Source: Janthinobacterium sp. 1_2014MBL_MicDiv (GTDB lineage Bacteria > Pseudomonadota > Gammaproteobacteria > Burkholderiales > Burkholderiaceae_D). From it: a stretch of DNA of 64,000 nt. Shown piece after piece: positions 52,756-61,947 of this stretch (positions are counted from its first letter, which is position 1; every line of letters begins with the position of its first letter). A model generated the notes under the pieces. That model saw only the letters and a program-made list of their open reading frames with translations. It was not told the origin of the DNA and did no database searches. The DNA is taken from NCBI RefSeq assembly GCF_001865675.1, contig NZ_CP011319.1, positions 1,178,001 to 1,242,000 on the forward strand, given 5' to 3'. The translations under genes were made by a program, and so were the position numbers.

Positions 52756-55215
52756 CTATGGCTGTCCCTGCGCGACGGCCTTGATCGCGCGCTCCTCGCC
52801 CATGGCGGCGGCGATCTTCCAGCGCTGCATGGCGCTGGCGCGGTCCGGGCGTTTCAGGCCCGCGCCTTCCCAGTCCATCAATCCCAGGTTGTAGATATCG
52901 CCGGCGCTGCCCTTGTCGGCGGCCAGCGTGAACCACTTGCGCGCTTCCTTGTGGTTGACGGGGATGGGCTGGCCGCGCACGTGGTACAGGCCCAGCACAT
53001 GCATGGCTTGCAGATTGCCCTTGTGCGCCGCCTGTTTCAGCAGGTCGATGCCGCGCTGTACGTTGCGCGGCTCTTGCCAGCCTTCGGCCAGCATCACGCC
53101 TTTCGCCGCCAGCGCGTAGCTGTCGCCCTTCACCAGTCCCTTGCCGACCAGGGGCTTGGCGGCCACCTGGCGCGCCTGGCGCTGCTGCGCCGTCGGCGCG
53201 GTGGCGGGGCCGGGTTGGCCTTCGCCCATCAGCAGCATCCAGCCGTACAGGCCATACGCATTCGCATCGCCCTTGCCGACGAGGCTATCGAGCATGGCCA
53301 GCGCCTGCACCTTGTCGCCATTGTCGTACAGCTTGAGCGCCTTCGGCATGCTGGCTTCCTGCGGCGGGACGGCCGGCGCGTGCGGCGCCACGGGCGCCGA
53401 GGCCAGGGCCGCCGACTGCGGCGCGGCAGCGGCGGGCACGCGCACGGGCAAGCCATAGCTGGCGGCCAGCACGGCCAGGCTGGCCGGCGCCAGTATCAGC
53501 ACCTGGGCCAGCTGGTTGCGGCGGCCCTTGCCGGCGATGCGCATGGCCCGTTCGGCTTGCTGCTCGCCGCCCAGGGCCTCGCTGAGCACGGCCTTGACCT
53601 TGCGGTTGAACAGCCAGTAGCCGGCGCCCGCGACGAGCAGCCCCGCCAGTGCCGCCATGCCGCGCCCGGCGAAGAACCAGGTGGCGATGGCGACGGCCAG
53701 CGCGGCCAGCGCGCTTTTCCACCAGAATTGCTTGGCCAGCCGCGTGTAGACCTGGCGCAGCGCACCGAGCACGCAGGTGCGCACATTCTGCGCATACTCG
53801 CTTGAGACGACGTCGACATGCGCGTGCTCCGTCTCGCCGCCGAGCACCGATTCAATCACGTCCGCATTCAGTTCCGAGGCGGCCACGTCGCGCAGCGGCG
53901 TCAATAAACCTTGCACGTGGGCCGAGAACAGGCCGTCGTCCGCGCTGCCGGCCAGCGCATCGCTGAGCGCCTTGAGGTCGCCGCGCAGCAGCTTTTCCAC
54001 GATGTCGTCGAGGGTCAGCCAGCGCAGGTCCGTGCCATACGCCACCAGGTGGTGTTTTTCCGCGTTGCACGCGGCATCGAGGCGCACGATGCGCAGCTTG
54101 CCCGCATACAGGGCGTCGACTTCCTGCGGCTGGTCTTCATTGTAAATGCTCACTTTCGCCAGGGCCACGCTGCTGGCGATCGCCGCCAGCGAGTGCACGC
54201 TTTCCTTGTCGCGGATGCGGCGCGCATCGTCGGGCGCCTGCTTGGGCAGGCTGACGCTGTAGCCGGGCGCCACGTGCACGTCGACCCAGGCCGCGTTGCC
54301 CACCTTGCCAGAGCCGTCGCACGGATTGCAGCGCAAGTCGCCCACGCCGCTGCAGGTGCGGCAGGTGACGCTGCCGCTGGCGCGGCAAGTGCCGCAATTG
54401 ACGTTGCCGGCGCCGTGGCAGGTGCTGCAACTGACCTTGCCATAGCTGCAATGGTAGCAGGAGCGGTATTCGGTGCGGTACTGCGGCCGCGTTTCGCTGT
54501 GGTAGCTGGTGTGCGAGCTGCCGTTGCTGTAGGTGGTAGTGGGCACTTGCACCGTGATGTAATCGGTGACTTGCTCGGAGACGGTGCCGCTGCCGCTGCA
54601 ATACGAGCACGACACCTTGCCGCTGCCGTAGCAGCCGTAGGCGTCGCAGCTGACGGTGCGCCCGCCGTGGCAGCTCCAGCACGTTTCCGTGGTCGCGCCG
54701 TGGCAGGTGTGGCAGCTGATGCGGCCCTTGCCATGGCAGTTGCTGCACGTGTCCAGGTGCCAGTGCTTGACGGCGTGCGGCAGATACAGTCCCGCCGCCA
54801 CGCCGTCGTAGGCCTGGCCGGCCTGGCGCAAGGCAGCGTCGAGCTTGCCCGCCGCGCGGCGCAGCCTGTCCTTCTCCTGCGCGTGAGCGAGTGCTCCCAC
54901 CTCGTGCGGGCCGCAGCGGCAGTCGCTGCCCGACGGCGCGAAATAGCCATTGATGACGCGCTGCTCGAAGCGCGCCTCGAGCGCATAGTTCGCCTGCAGC
55001 GAGAATTCCTGCAACGCGTCTTCCTCGCCCAGCGGCGTGATGTCGTGCGGTTCGAAGCGCGTCTTCTCCTGCACCAGGGTGCGCAGCTTGCCCAGTACGG
55101 TGGGCGCTTCTTCCTTGTCCAGCTGGATGGGCGCCGCCGCCGTCACGGTCTCTGGCACTGCGGGCACGTCCAGGCTGCCGCCAGTGTCGCTGTCCGTATC
55201 GGTGGTTGGATTCAT
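52756..55215 (-). CDS. Zinc-ribbon-array, membrane and Sel1-repeat protein of unknown function
   Basis: The 819-residue protein has an uncommon layout. Residues 157-299 hold about ten CxxC pairs (157/160, 168/171, 179/182, 203/206, 253/256, 263/266, 274/277, 285/288, 296/299) mostly at 11-residue intervals with GxG turns, like an extended DnaJ zinc domain. A helical/beta middle region follows (about 310-520), then two or three transmembrane helices (about 535-620) and C-terminal Sel1-like repeats (about 640-800). ATG 55215 has an AAGGA site. No J-domain is present. A role in protein assembly is conceivable. Confidence 0.82.
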   Translation of the reverse strand: MNPTTDTDSDTGGSLDVPAVPETVTAAAPIQLDKEEAPTVLGKLRTLVQEKTRFEPHDITPLGEEDALQEFSLQANYALEARFEQRVINGYFAPSGSDCRCGPHEVGALAHAQEKDRLRRAAGKLDAALRQAGQAYDGVAAGLYLPHAVKHWHLDTCSNCHGKGRISCHTCHGATTETCWSCHGGRTVSCDAYGCYGSGKVSCSYCSGSGTVSEQVTDYITVQVPTTTYSNGSSHTSYHSETRPQYRTEYRSCYHCSYGKVSCSTCHGAGNVNCGTCRASGSVTCRTCSGVGDLRCNPCDGSGKVGNAAWVDVHVAPGYSVSLPKQAPDDARRIRDKESVHSLAAIASSVALAKVSIYNEDQPQEVDALYAGKLRIVRLDAACNAEKHHLVAYGTDLRWLTLDDIVEKLLRGDLKALSDALAGSADDGLFSAHVQGLLTPLRDVAASELNADVIESVLGGETEHAHVDVVSSEYAQNVRTCVLGALRQVYTRLAKQFWWKSALAALAVAIATWFFAGRGMAALAGLLVAGAGYWLFNRKVKAVLSEALGGEQQAERAMRIAGKGRRNQLAQVLILAPASLAVLAASYGLPVRVPAAAAPQSAALASAPVAPHAPAVPPQEASMPKALKLYDNGDKVQALAMLDSLVGKGDANAYGLYGWMLLMGEGQPGPATAPTAQQRQARQVAAKPLVGKGLVKGDSYALAAKGVMLAEGWQEPRNVQRGIDLLKQAAHKGNLQAMHVLGLYHVRGQPIPVNHKEARKWFTLAADKGSAGDIYNLGLMDWEGAGLKRPDRASAMQRWKIAAAMGEERAIKAVAQGQP

Positions 55216-55297
55216 GCACGCATCCTTTTGCTCAGGAGAAAGATGTGGAGATTTTAGCATCCATGGCCTGGAAAGCATGCTGTTTAGTCCACGTTTT

Positions 55298-56077
55298 TCA
55301 GCGCATGCCGCGGCGGAACTGGTCGGGCGTGCCGCCGCTCTGGCGGCGAAACATGGCGATGAAGGCCGAGGCCGTGCTATAGCCGAGTTCCAGCGCGATC
55401 GCCTGCACCGTGTCGCCCCGTTCCAGCAGCGGCAGCGCCGCCAGGAAGCGCTGCCGCTGGCGCCATTCGCCGAACGGCATGCCCAGCTCGCGCTGGCAGC
55501 GCCGGGCCAGGGTGCGCTCGGTCACGTGCAATTGCGCGGCCCACTCGGCCAGTGAGCGGTTACTGCCGGGGTCCGCCTGCAGGGCGGCCAGCAGCGCAGC
55601 GATGACGGGCTCGTCGCTGCTGGGCAGGTAATTGCGGCTGCACGGCGCCAGCCGCAGTTGGTCGACCAGCACCTGCGCCAGGCGCTGGTCGGCGGCGCTG
55701 GCGGGCGTGGTGACGCCGCGCTCGGCAAAGTCGCCGAGGATGGCTTTCAGCAAAGGGCTGAGCACCAGCGCGCACGGCCGGGCCGGCAGCTGCGCGCACA
55801 GGCTGGCGTCGATGTAGGCGGAGTGAAAGCTCACATCCTGGCGGATATAGCCGTCGTGCAGGGTCTCGGGCGGTATCCATACGGCATATTGGGGCGGCGA
55901 CAGGTAGCGCTGGCCCGCCACCATCATTTCCATCACGCCCGTGGAGCAATACGTGAGCTGGCCCCACGGATGGGTCTGATAACCGAACTGCTGGTGCGCG
56001 TGATAATCGTCGAGGCGAAAGTACACGGGATAGGGCAGGGTGTCGGAAACGGCGGGGAAATGCAGATTGGTGGCCAT
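55298..56077 (-). CDS. AraC-family transcriptional regulator
   Basis: The 259-residue protein has an N-terminal cupin-type sensor domain and a C-terminal double HTH (about residues 160-255; SLAEWAAQLHVTERTLARRC and ALELGYSTASAFIAMFRRQSG). It is divergent from a DMT-family exporter gene with 96 bp between them and probably controls that exporter. This pairing is frequent in Burkholderiales. Confidence 0.9.
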   Translation of the reverse strand: MATNLHFPAVSDTLPYPVYFRLDDYHAHQQFGYQTHPWGQLTYCSTGVMEMMVAGQRYLSPPQYAVWIPPETLHDGYIRQDVSFHSAYIDASLCAQLPARPCALVLSPLLKAILGDFAERGVTTPASAADQRLAQVLVDQLRLAPCSRNYLPSSDEPVIAALLAALQADPGSNRSLAEWAAQLHVTERTLARRCQRELGMPFGEWRQRQRFLAALPLLERGDTVQAIALELGYSTASAFIAMFRRQSGGTPDQFRRGMR

Positions 56078-56173
56078 ATTGTCCTGTTCTTCGCATGGAT
56101 TGTCCGATATTCATTATATCCATGGAATCGGACCATGCGAAAATGGCGCTCATTGAATTCTGGAGTCCGCCGC

Positions 56174-57064
56174 ATGAAAGCCAAGCATTACCTGTTTCCC
56201 GTGATCGCCGTGCTGATCTGGGCCATCAATACCATCGTCAGCAAGATGGCCGTCGGCGTGATCGATCCGGCCGCCATCTCCTTCTTCCGCTGGCTGCTGG
56301 CCGGCGTGCTGCTGGCGCTCGTGTTCGGCCGCGCCGTGTGGAAGCAGCGGGCCGTGGTGAAACCGTATTTGGGGAAACTGTTTGTGCTGGGTATGCTGGG
56401 CATGGTCATGTACCAGTGCCTCGCGTATATCGCGGCGCAGACGACGACGGCCACCAACATGGGCATCCTGGCCTCGCTGATGCCCTTGCTGGCCGTGGGA
56501 CTGTCGGTGCTGCTGCTGGGCGAGGCAGCCACCGTGGGCGGCGTGTTTGGCGGCCTCGTGTCGCTGCTGGGGCTCGGCTACCTGCTCAGCCATGGCGACC
56601 CCGCCGCCCTCATCGCGCATGGCGCGGCCGTCGGCGATGGCCTGATGCTGCTGGCCTGCCTGTCGTATGCCGGCTACGGCGTGCTGCTCAAGCGCTGGAA
56701 GATTCCGCTGAATAACTGGCATTCCTTGCTGATACAGGTGTGGTGCGCCGTGCCCGTGCTGTTCGTGTATTACCTGAGCCAGTCGGCGCCGCCCGTCACC
56801 GGCGCCGGCTTGCCGCTGGTGCTGTTCGCCGGCATTCCCGCGTCCGTCATCGCGCCGTTCCTGTGGATGCATGGCCTGGCCAAGCTGGGCCCCAGCCGCG
56901 CCACGACCCTGATGAACTTGCTGCCCGTGTTTACCGTCATCATTGCCATGCTGTTCCTCGGTGAAACCTTGCACAGCTATGACGTGATCGGCGGTGGCGT
57001 GACCCTGCTGGGCGTGGTGATGGTGCAATACCTGAAACGTCCGCTGCGCCGCGCAGCAGCGTGA
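56174..57064 (+). CDS. EamA/DMT-family transporter
   Basis: The 296-residue protein has ten hydrophobic helices in two EamA repeats (first about 5-135, second about 150-285), the RhaT/YdcZ/EamA metabolite exporter layout. Substrate is unknown; amino acids, metabolites or toxic analogues are typical. The true start is ATG 56174; a much longer in-frame reading starting upstream overlaps the divergent regulator and is artificial. It is followed by an O-methyltransferase gene after 37 bp. Confidence 0.9.
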   Translation: MKAKHYLFPVIAVLIWAINTIVSKMAVGVIDPAAISFFRWLLAGVLLALVFGRAVWKQRAVVKPYLGKLFVLGMLGMVMYQCLAYIAAQTTTATNMGILASLMPLLAVGLSVLLLGEAATVGGVFGGLVSLLGLGYLLSHGDPAALIAHGAAVGDGLMLLACLSYAGYGVLLKRWKIPLNNWHSLLIQVWCAVPVLFVYYLSQSAPPVTGAGLPLVLFAGIPASVIAPFLWMHGLAKLGPSRATTLMNLLPVFTVIIAMLFLGETLHSYDVIGGGVTLLGVVMVQYLKRPLRRAAA

Positions 57065-57101
57065 TTTTTTGCTATGCTGGCGTTTTTACCAAGGAGCGAC
57101 C

Positions 57102-57698
57102 ATGCCGAGCAAAGATGCCATCGATACCCTGCTGAGCGAACTGGAAGCGTTCGGCCATGCGAATGACGCCGCGCACACGGAACGCAGCCGGCGCATGCTC
57201 AATATCACGCGCGACACGGGCGAATTGCTGGCCGTGCTGATCCACGCGCGCGCTGCCCGCCGCGTGCTGGAAATCGGCACCTCGAACGGCTATTCCACCC
57301 TGTGGCTGGCGCGGGCGGCGCAGGCGCTGGGCGGCAGCGTCGTGACGGTGGAAAGGGCGCAGGACAAGTTCGACATGGCGCGCGCCAACTTCGAGCGCGC
57401 GCAATTGCAGGGCGTGATCGGCCAGCTGCTGGCCGATGCGGGCGAGGTGCTGCGCGATGCGGCCGACGGCGCCTACGATCTGATCTTCCTCGATTCCGCC
57501 CGCAGCCTGTACCAGCAATGGTGGCCGCAGCTGGACCGGGCCCTGGCCGCCGGCGGCGTGCTGGTGGTCGACAACGCCAGCTCGCATTATGCGGACATGG
57601 CGGACTTCCTGGACGGCATCCGCGCCGATACCCGCTACACGAGTTGCCTGGCAAGCGTGGGCAAGGGCGAATTCATCGCCGTCAAGGCCGGCGCGTAG
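57102..57698 (+). CDS. SAM-dependent O-methyltransferase
   Basis: The 198-residue protein belongs to the O-methyltransferase 3 (COMT-like) family: motif I VLEIGTSNGYSTLWLA (about residues 53-68) and acidic motif VVTVERAQDKF, then LIFLDSARSLY. Start ATG 57102 has an AAGGAG site at 57091-57096. The acceptor is unknown. It lies 37 bp after the exporter gene and may be co-transcribed. Confidence 0.88.
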   Translation: MPSKDAIDTLLSELEAFGHANDAAHTERSRRMLNITRDTGELLAVLIHARAARRVLEIGTSNGYSTLWLARAAQALGGSVVTVERAQDKFDMARANFERAQLQGVIGQLLADAGEVLRDAADGAYDLIFLDSARSLYQQWWPQLDRALAAGGVLVVDNASSHYADMADFLDGIRADTRYTSCLASVGKGEFIAVKAGA

Positions 57699-57710
57699 CC
57701 GGGTGCCGGT

Positions 57711-58220
57711 TCAGGCGGCGACGATGGTCGCTTCCAGCACGCGCACCAGCGATTCGACGCCCTGCGCATCGACCTCGTCGAAGCGGCCCGTCAAAGGGCT
57801 GTCGAGGTCAAACACGCCGATGATGTGTCCTTGCGCAAACACGGGCACCACCAGTTCCGAGCGCGAATGGACGTCGCAGGCGATATGGCCGGGAAACGCG
57901 TGCACATCGTGCACGACGATGGACTTGCCTTCGACCACGGTGGTGCCGCACACGCCGCGCCCCTTCTTGATGCGGATGCAGGCCGGCTTGCCCTGGAACG
58001 GCCCCAGCACCAGTTCATCGCCCTTCAGGAAATAGAAGCCGGCCCAGTTCAAGCCCGGCATGGTGTGGAAGACCAGCGCACTGAAGTTGGCCGTATTGGC
58101 GATGAAATCGCTCTCGCCCGCCAGCAGGCCTTGCAGCTGCGAGCGCAGGTCCGCATACATGGCTTGCTTGGCTGCGGGGGTATCGGTGGCGTAGGCGGCG
58201 TCGCTGATGGTAAACGTCAT
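57711..58220 (-). CDS. msrC: Free methionine-(R)-sulfoxide reductase (GAF domain)
   Basis: The 169-residue GAF protein reduces free Met-R-sulfoxide. The three catalytic cysteines of the family are visible in KPACIRIKKG, GRGVCGTTV and GHIACDVHS. The N-terminal ATG 58220 was chosen by family length; an upstream ATG at 58253 is possible. It is convergent with the O-methyltransferase gene (12-bp gap). Confidence 0.92.
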   Translation of the reverse strand: MTFTISDAAYATDTPAAKQAMYADLRSQLQGLLAGESDFIANTANFSALVFHTMPGLNWAGFYFLKGDELVLGPFQGKPACIRIKKGRGVCGTTVVEGKSIVVHDVHAFPGHIACDVHSRSELVVPVFAQGHIIGVFDLDSPLTGRFDEVDAQGVESLVRVLEATIVAA

Positions 58221-58286
58221 GATGGTGGCAGTGAAAAATGGGGAAGCCGCCATGGTAGCGCGTCTGGAGCCGCCGCGTGCGGGCCG

Positions 58287-59177
58287 TCACCTTTTCAGGT
58301 GGCTGGCCGCCAGTTGGCGCAGCAGGGGCAGGGCGGCGTGGCCGCCATCGTGGCGCCAGGCCAGCCCGATGCCAGCCGCCAGTTCCTCGCCTTCCGCCAA
58401 TTGCCGGTAGACCACGCCAGCCAGGCGCAGCGCGCGAAACGAGTCGGCCAGCAGGGCCATGCCCTTGCCGGCGGCCACGTCGCCCAGCAGCACATGGTGG
58501 TCGGGCGCCTCGCGCAGGAAGGCGGGCGCGAAGCCGTGGCGGCGGAACACGTGCTGGCAATGGTCGAAGAAGGCGGGCTGGCGCGCCCGTTCGAACCAGT
58601 AGACGGAGGCATGGGCAATGTCGGCCAGGCTGATTCTGCGTTTCTTCGCCAGGCGGTGTCCGGCGGGCAGGGCCAGCATCATGGGCTGGCGCGCCAGCGG
58701 CTGCACGGCCAGGTCGAACGTGGCGCTCGGCAGGGCGAGCAGCGCGGCGTCGAGCTGGCCCTTGCGCACGGCGGCCACCAGGCGCGGCGACGGCGCCGCC
58801 GTCAGTTCCAGGCGGATAGTTCCCAACTGTTGTTCCAGCGCCGCCAGCAGGGGGCGGAACAGGCCCGCTTCCATCGAGCTGGTCAGGCCCAGGCGCAGGC
58901 GGGCGGGCGCTGCGTCGCGCTGCAGCGACGCTTGCGCCGCATCCAGCAAATCGAGGATGCGCAGCGCCTGCGGCAGCAGCGTGCGTCCCGCTGCCGTCAG
59001 GGCCACGCCCTGCGTGTCGCGCTCGAACAGGCGCGCCCCCAGCCTGTCTTCCAGCGCCTTGATGGCGCGCGACAGGGGCGGCTGGGTCATGTGCAGCTGC
59101 TCGGCCGCCTGGCGGAAATTCAGGCAGCGGGCGACGGCGCAAAACAGGTTCAAGGCATGGGTGTCGAGGGCTCTCAT
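58287..59177 (-). CDS. LysR-family transcriptional regulator
   Basis: The 296-residue protein has an N-terminal winged HTH (LNLFCAVARCLNFRQAAEQL then QPPLSRAIKALEDRLGARLF, residues 8-56) and a substrate-binding co-inducer domain. It is divergent from the aldo/keto reductase gene (83 bp), which is its likely target. Confidence 0.92.
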   Translation of the reverse strand: MRALDTHALNLFCAVARCLNFRQAAEQLHMTQPPLSRAIKALEDRLGARLFERDTQGVALTAAGRTLLPQALRILDLLDAAQASLQRDAAPARLRLGLTSSMEAGLFRPLLAALEQQLGTIRLELTAAPSPRLVAAVRKGQLDAALLALPSATFDLAVQPLARQPMMLALPAGHRLAKKRRISLADIAHASVYWFERARQPAFFDHCQHVFRRHGFAPAFLREAPDHHVLLGDVAAGKGMALLADSFRALRLAGVVYRQLAEGEELAAGIGLAWRHDGGHAALPLLRQLAASHLKR

Positions 59178-59260
59178 ACCTTAAAGGTATCACGAAATTG
59201 CTCATTCCTTCCTGGCCCGGCACGGCCCAGACTGGCTGCATTGATATGAGGGAGATGATG

Positions 59261-60253
59261 ATGCAACTGCAACAACGACGGATAGGCAATAGCGGTTTGA
59301 GCAGCTCGGCACTTGGCCTGGGCTGCATGGGCATGTCGGAATTCTATGGCGCCACGGACGAGGCGCAATCGCTGGCCACGCTGGAAGCGGCGCTGGCGGC
59401 GGGCGTGACCCTGTTCGACACGGCCGACGCCTACGGTTTCGGCCACAACGAGCAATTGCTGGGACGCTTATTGCAGGGCCGGCGCGGGCAGGCCCTGGTG
59501 GCCACCAAGTGCGGCCTGGTGCGCGAGGCGGGCGGCTACGCGCGCCGCGTCGATAATTCGCCCGCCTACATCCGCCAGGCGTGCGAAGCGTCGCTGGCGC
59601 GCCTGGGCGTGGACGCCATCGACCTGTTCTATCTGCACCGGCTGAACCTGGAGACGCCGCTGGAAGCGTCGATGGGCGCGCTGGCGCAATTGCTGCAAGA
59701 CGGCAAGATCCGCGCCGTGGGCCTGTGCGAAGTGAGCGCCGCCACCCTGCTGCGCGCGGCAGCCATCTGCCCTGTGGCCGCCGTGCAGAGCGAATATTCG
59801 CTGTGGACGCGCGAACCGGAGCTGGGCGTGCTGGCCGCCTGCCGCCACGTGGGCGCCAGTTTCTTTGCCTACAGCCCGCTGGGCCGCGGTTTCCTGACAG
59901 GCACGATCACGGCGGCGGACAGCCTGGCCGCAGGCGACTTCCGCCAGTTCAATCCCCGCTTCGCCGCCGCCAACCTGGCGCACAACCAGGCCATCGCCGC
60001 CCTGGTCCAGGACATGGCGCGCGCCAAAGGCTGCACGCCGGCCCAGCTGGCGCTGGCCTGGCTGCTGGCGCAGGGGGACGACGTCATTCCCATTCCCGGC
60101 ACCAAGCGTATCGCGTATCTGCAGGACAACCTCGGCGCGCTGGCCGTGCGCCTCGACGGGGCGGAACTGGCGGCCATGCATGCCGCCTTTCCGCAGGGCA
60201 TGGCGGCGGGCGCGCGCTACACGGACGAAGGCATGAAGGGCGTGGATGCCTGA
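59261..60253 (+). CDS. Aldo/keto reductase
   Basis: The 330-residue NADPH-dependent oxidoreductase has the AKR TIM-barrel features: LFDTADAYGFGHNEQLLG (Asp and Tyr), VATKCG (Lys) and YLHR (His), plus late IPIPGTKRIAYLQDN cofactor loop. ATG 59261 was chosen because GAGGGAG at 59248-59254 is best spaced for it; ATGs at 59255 and 59258 and at 59246 are alternatives. Substrates are probably small aldehydes or ketones. Likely regulated by the divergent LysR protein. Confidence 0.92.
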   Translation: MQLQQRRIGNSGLSSSALGLGCMGMSEFYGATDEAQSLATLEAALAAGVTLFDTADAYGFGHNEQLLGRLLQGRRGQALVATKCGLVREAGGYARRVDNSPAYIRQACEASLARLGVDAIDLFYLHRLNLETPLEASMGALAQLLQDGKIRAVGLCEVSAATLLRAAAICPVAAVQSEYSLWTREPELGVLAACRHVGASFFAYSPLGRGFLTGTITAADSLAAGDFRQFNPRFAAANLAHNQAIAALVQDMARAKGCTPAQLALAWLLAQGDDVIPIPGTKRIAYLQDNLGALAVRLDGAELAAMHAAFPQGMAAGARYTDEGMKGVDA

Positions 60254-60299
60254 GAAAAGTGGTCCGAGTGTACGCCAGCGTACTAAACGCCACCTTTTC
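60254..60299 (+). terminator. Hairpin after the aldo/keto reductase gene
   Basis: GAAAAGTGG (60254-60262) and CCACCTTTTC (60290-60299) pair with one bulge, and GTACGCCAGCGTAC in the loop is palindromic. It begins directly after the stop and resembles the element at 11090-11178 in having a GTACG-nn-CGTAC-like centre. It is a possible terminator. Confidence 0.5.
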
Positions 60300-60382
60300 C
60301 TGCGGGATAATTCACGGTGATCTGCTAGCATTCCGGCTGGCCCCATGCGCCCGCGCGGCGATGCAGGGGCCGGGCACGCAGC

Positions 60383-61228
60383 GTGGATAGAAGGGTGGAT
60401 GTCAAATTGCTAGATGATGATATTTTCGATATCGAACTGAAGTTGTTGCTGGAAGGAATTTTGCTGAGGTATCAGCATGATTTCCGCGATTATTCCGTGG
60501 CCTCGCTGCGCCGGCGCATGCGCCAGGCCATGGAGCGCTTCGGCTGCGCCAGCCTGTCGCAATTGCAGGACCGCATACTGCATGAGCCGACGGTGTTCGC
60601 GCAGATGCTGCAGTTTTTCACGGTACAGGTCAGCGAGATGTTCCGCGACCCCGCGTATTTCCGCGCCCTGCGCGAAAAAGTCGTGCCCATCCTGCACACC
60701 TATCCCTCGATCAAGATCTGGGTGGCCGGCTGCAGCAGCGGCGAAGAAGTGTGGTCGCTGGCCATCCTGCTGGAAGAGGAAGGCTTGCTGGAGCGCAGCA
60801 TGATTTATGCGACCGATATCAATGTCGAGGCGCTGGCCGCCGCCGAAGCAGGCATCTATTCGATCGACCGCATCGCCCAGTTCAGCGAAAATTACCAGCT
60901 GGCGGGCGGCAAGCGCTCGCTGTCCGACTATTACACGGCGGCCTACAAGGGCGCCATCTTCGACCGGCGCCTGCGCCGCCAGTTCGTCTTCGCCGACCAC
61001 AGCCTGGCGACGGACAGCGTTTTTTCGGAGGTGCACATGGTGTCCTGCCGTAACGTGATGATTTATTTCAATAAAGACTTGCAGGACCGCGCCCTCGGCC
61101 TGTTCCATGAAGCGCTGGTGAACCGGGGCTTCCTGGGACTGGGCATGAAGGAAAGCCTGCATTTCAGCCGCCACGCCGCCAGCTTCCGCGAGCTGTGCCC
61201 GGCCGAGAAAATCTTCCAGCGTGCCTGA
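60383..61228 (+). CDS. CheR-type protein-glutamate methyltransferase
   Basis: The 281-residue protein has the CheR N-domain (about 12-75) and SAM-binding domain (VWAGCSSGEE-like: IWVAGCSSGEEVWSLAILL about 112-130; IYATDINVEALAAAEAG). It methylates glutamates of chemoreceptor-like proteins. The start is uncertain: GTG 60383, GTG 60395 or TTG 60407 are all possible. It overlaps the CheB-like gene by 8 bp and heads a signalling operon without obvious chemoreceptor or flagellar genes, so the role is probably not motility. Confidence 0.85.
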   Translation: MDRRVDVKLLDDDIFDIELKLLLEGILLRYQHDFRDYSVASLRRRMRQAMERFGCASLSQLQDRILHEPTVFAQMLQFFTVQVSEMFRDPAYFRALREKVVPILHTYPSIKIWVAGCSSGEEVWSLAILLEEEGLLERSMIYATDINVEALAAAEAGIYSIDRIAQFSENYQLAGGKRSLSDYYTAAYKGAIFDRRLRRQFVFADHSLATDSVFSEVHMVSCRNVMIYFNKDLQDRALGLFHEALVNRGFLGLGMKESLHFSRHAASFRELCPAEKIFQRA

Positions 61229-61841
61229 CGCCATGCTGCCGACCTGCGACGTGGCGCCACCGCCGCCCGGCCTGCGCCTGATCGCCATCGGCGCCTCGGC
61301 CGGCGGCGTGGAGGCGCTCGGCACCGTGCTGCGCGCCTTGCCCGCCCGCTGCCGCGCCGCCGTGGTGGTGGTGCTGCACCTGGCGCCCGGCCGTTCCAGC
61401 CAGCTGCCGCAGCTGTATGCGCAGCGCTGCCAGCTGCCCTTGCGCGAGGCGCAGGACAAGGAGCCGCTGCAAGGGGGCGTCGTGTACTTTGCGCCGCCCG
61501 ACTATCACCTGCAAGTCGAGCCCGGCGGCAGCTTTTCGCTGTCGCAGGAAGAACCCGTGCATTTTTCGCGCCCGTCCATCGACGTCCTGCTGGAGACGGC
61601 CGCCCAGGCGTACCGGCGCGCCATGCTGGCCATCATCCTGACGGGTGCCTCGGCCGATGGCGCGGCCGGCCTGGCGCGCGTGCGGCAGCTGGGCGGCAGC
61701 GCCTGGGTGCAGGACCCGGCGCTGGCCAGTTGTGGCATCATGCCGGCCGCGGCGCTCAAGCGGGCCGGCGCCGACCGCGTGCTGGATCTGCCGCAGATGG
61801 CGGCCAGCCTGGCGCTGCTCGACGTGGCGACGGACAACTGA
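61221..61841 (+). CDS. CheB-type methylesterase without receiver domain
   Basis: The 206-residue protein is a stand-alone CheB_methylest domain. The catalytic triad is visible: Ser26 (IGASAGGVEAL), His53 (VVLHLAPG) and Asp146 (LTGASADGAAG). It starts with GTG overlapping cheR. With no receiver domain, its activity must be controlled by a partner, probably the response-regulator kinase encoded downstream. Confidence 0.9.
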   Translation: MPDAMLPTCDVAPPPPGLRLIAIGASAGGVEALGTVLRALPARCRAAVVVVLHLAPGRSSQLPQLYAQRCQLPLREAQDKEPLQGGVVYFAPPDYHLQVEPGGSFSLSQEEPVHFSRPSIDVLLETAAQAYRRAMLAIILTGASADGAAGLARVRQLGGSAWVQDPALASCGIMPAAALKRAGADRVLDLPQMAASLALLDVATDN

Positions 61842-61947
61842 ATGGGGGCGTGACAGTGCGTGTAATATATGCAAAGACTGAAACAATATTAATTTCTATA
61901 CAGAAACACGATGGCATTCCGCCGTTGCGATGCCTGAAGACTAATCC

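Noticed and set aside
55658..56173. In-frame extension of the EamA transporter gene by 172 codons
   Set aside because: It overlaps the divergent AraC gene completely and lacks transporter-like sequence; ATG 56174 begins the first helix.
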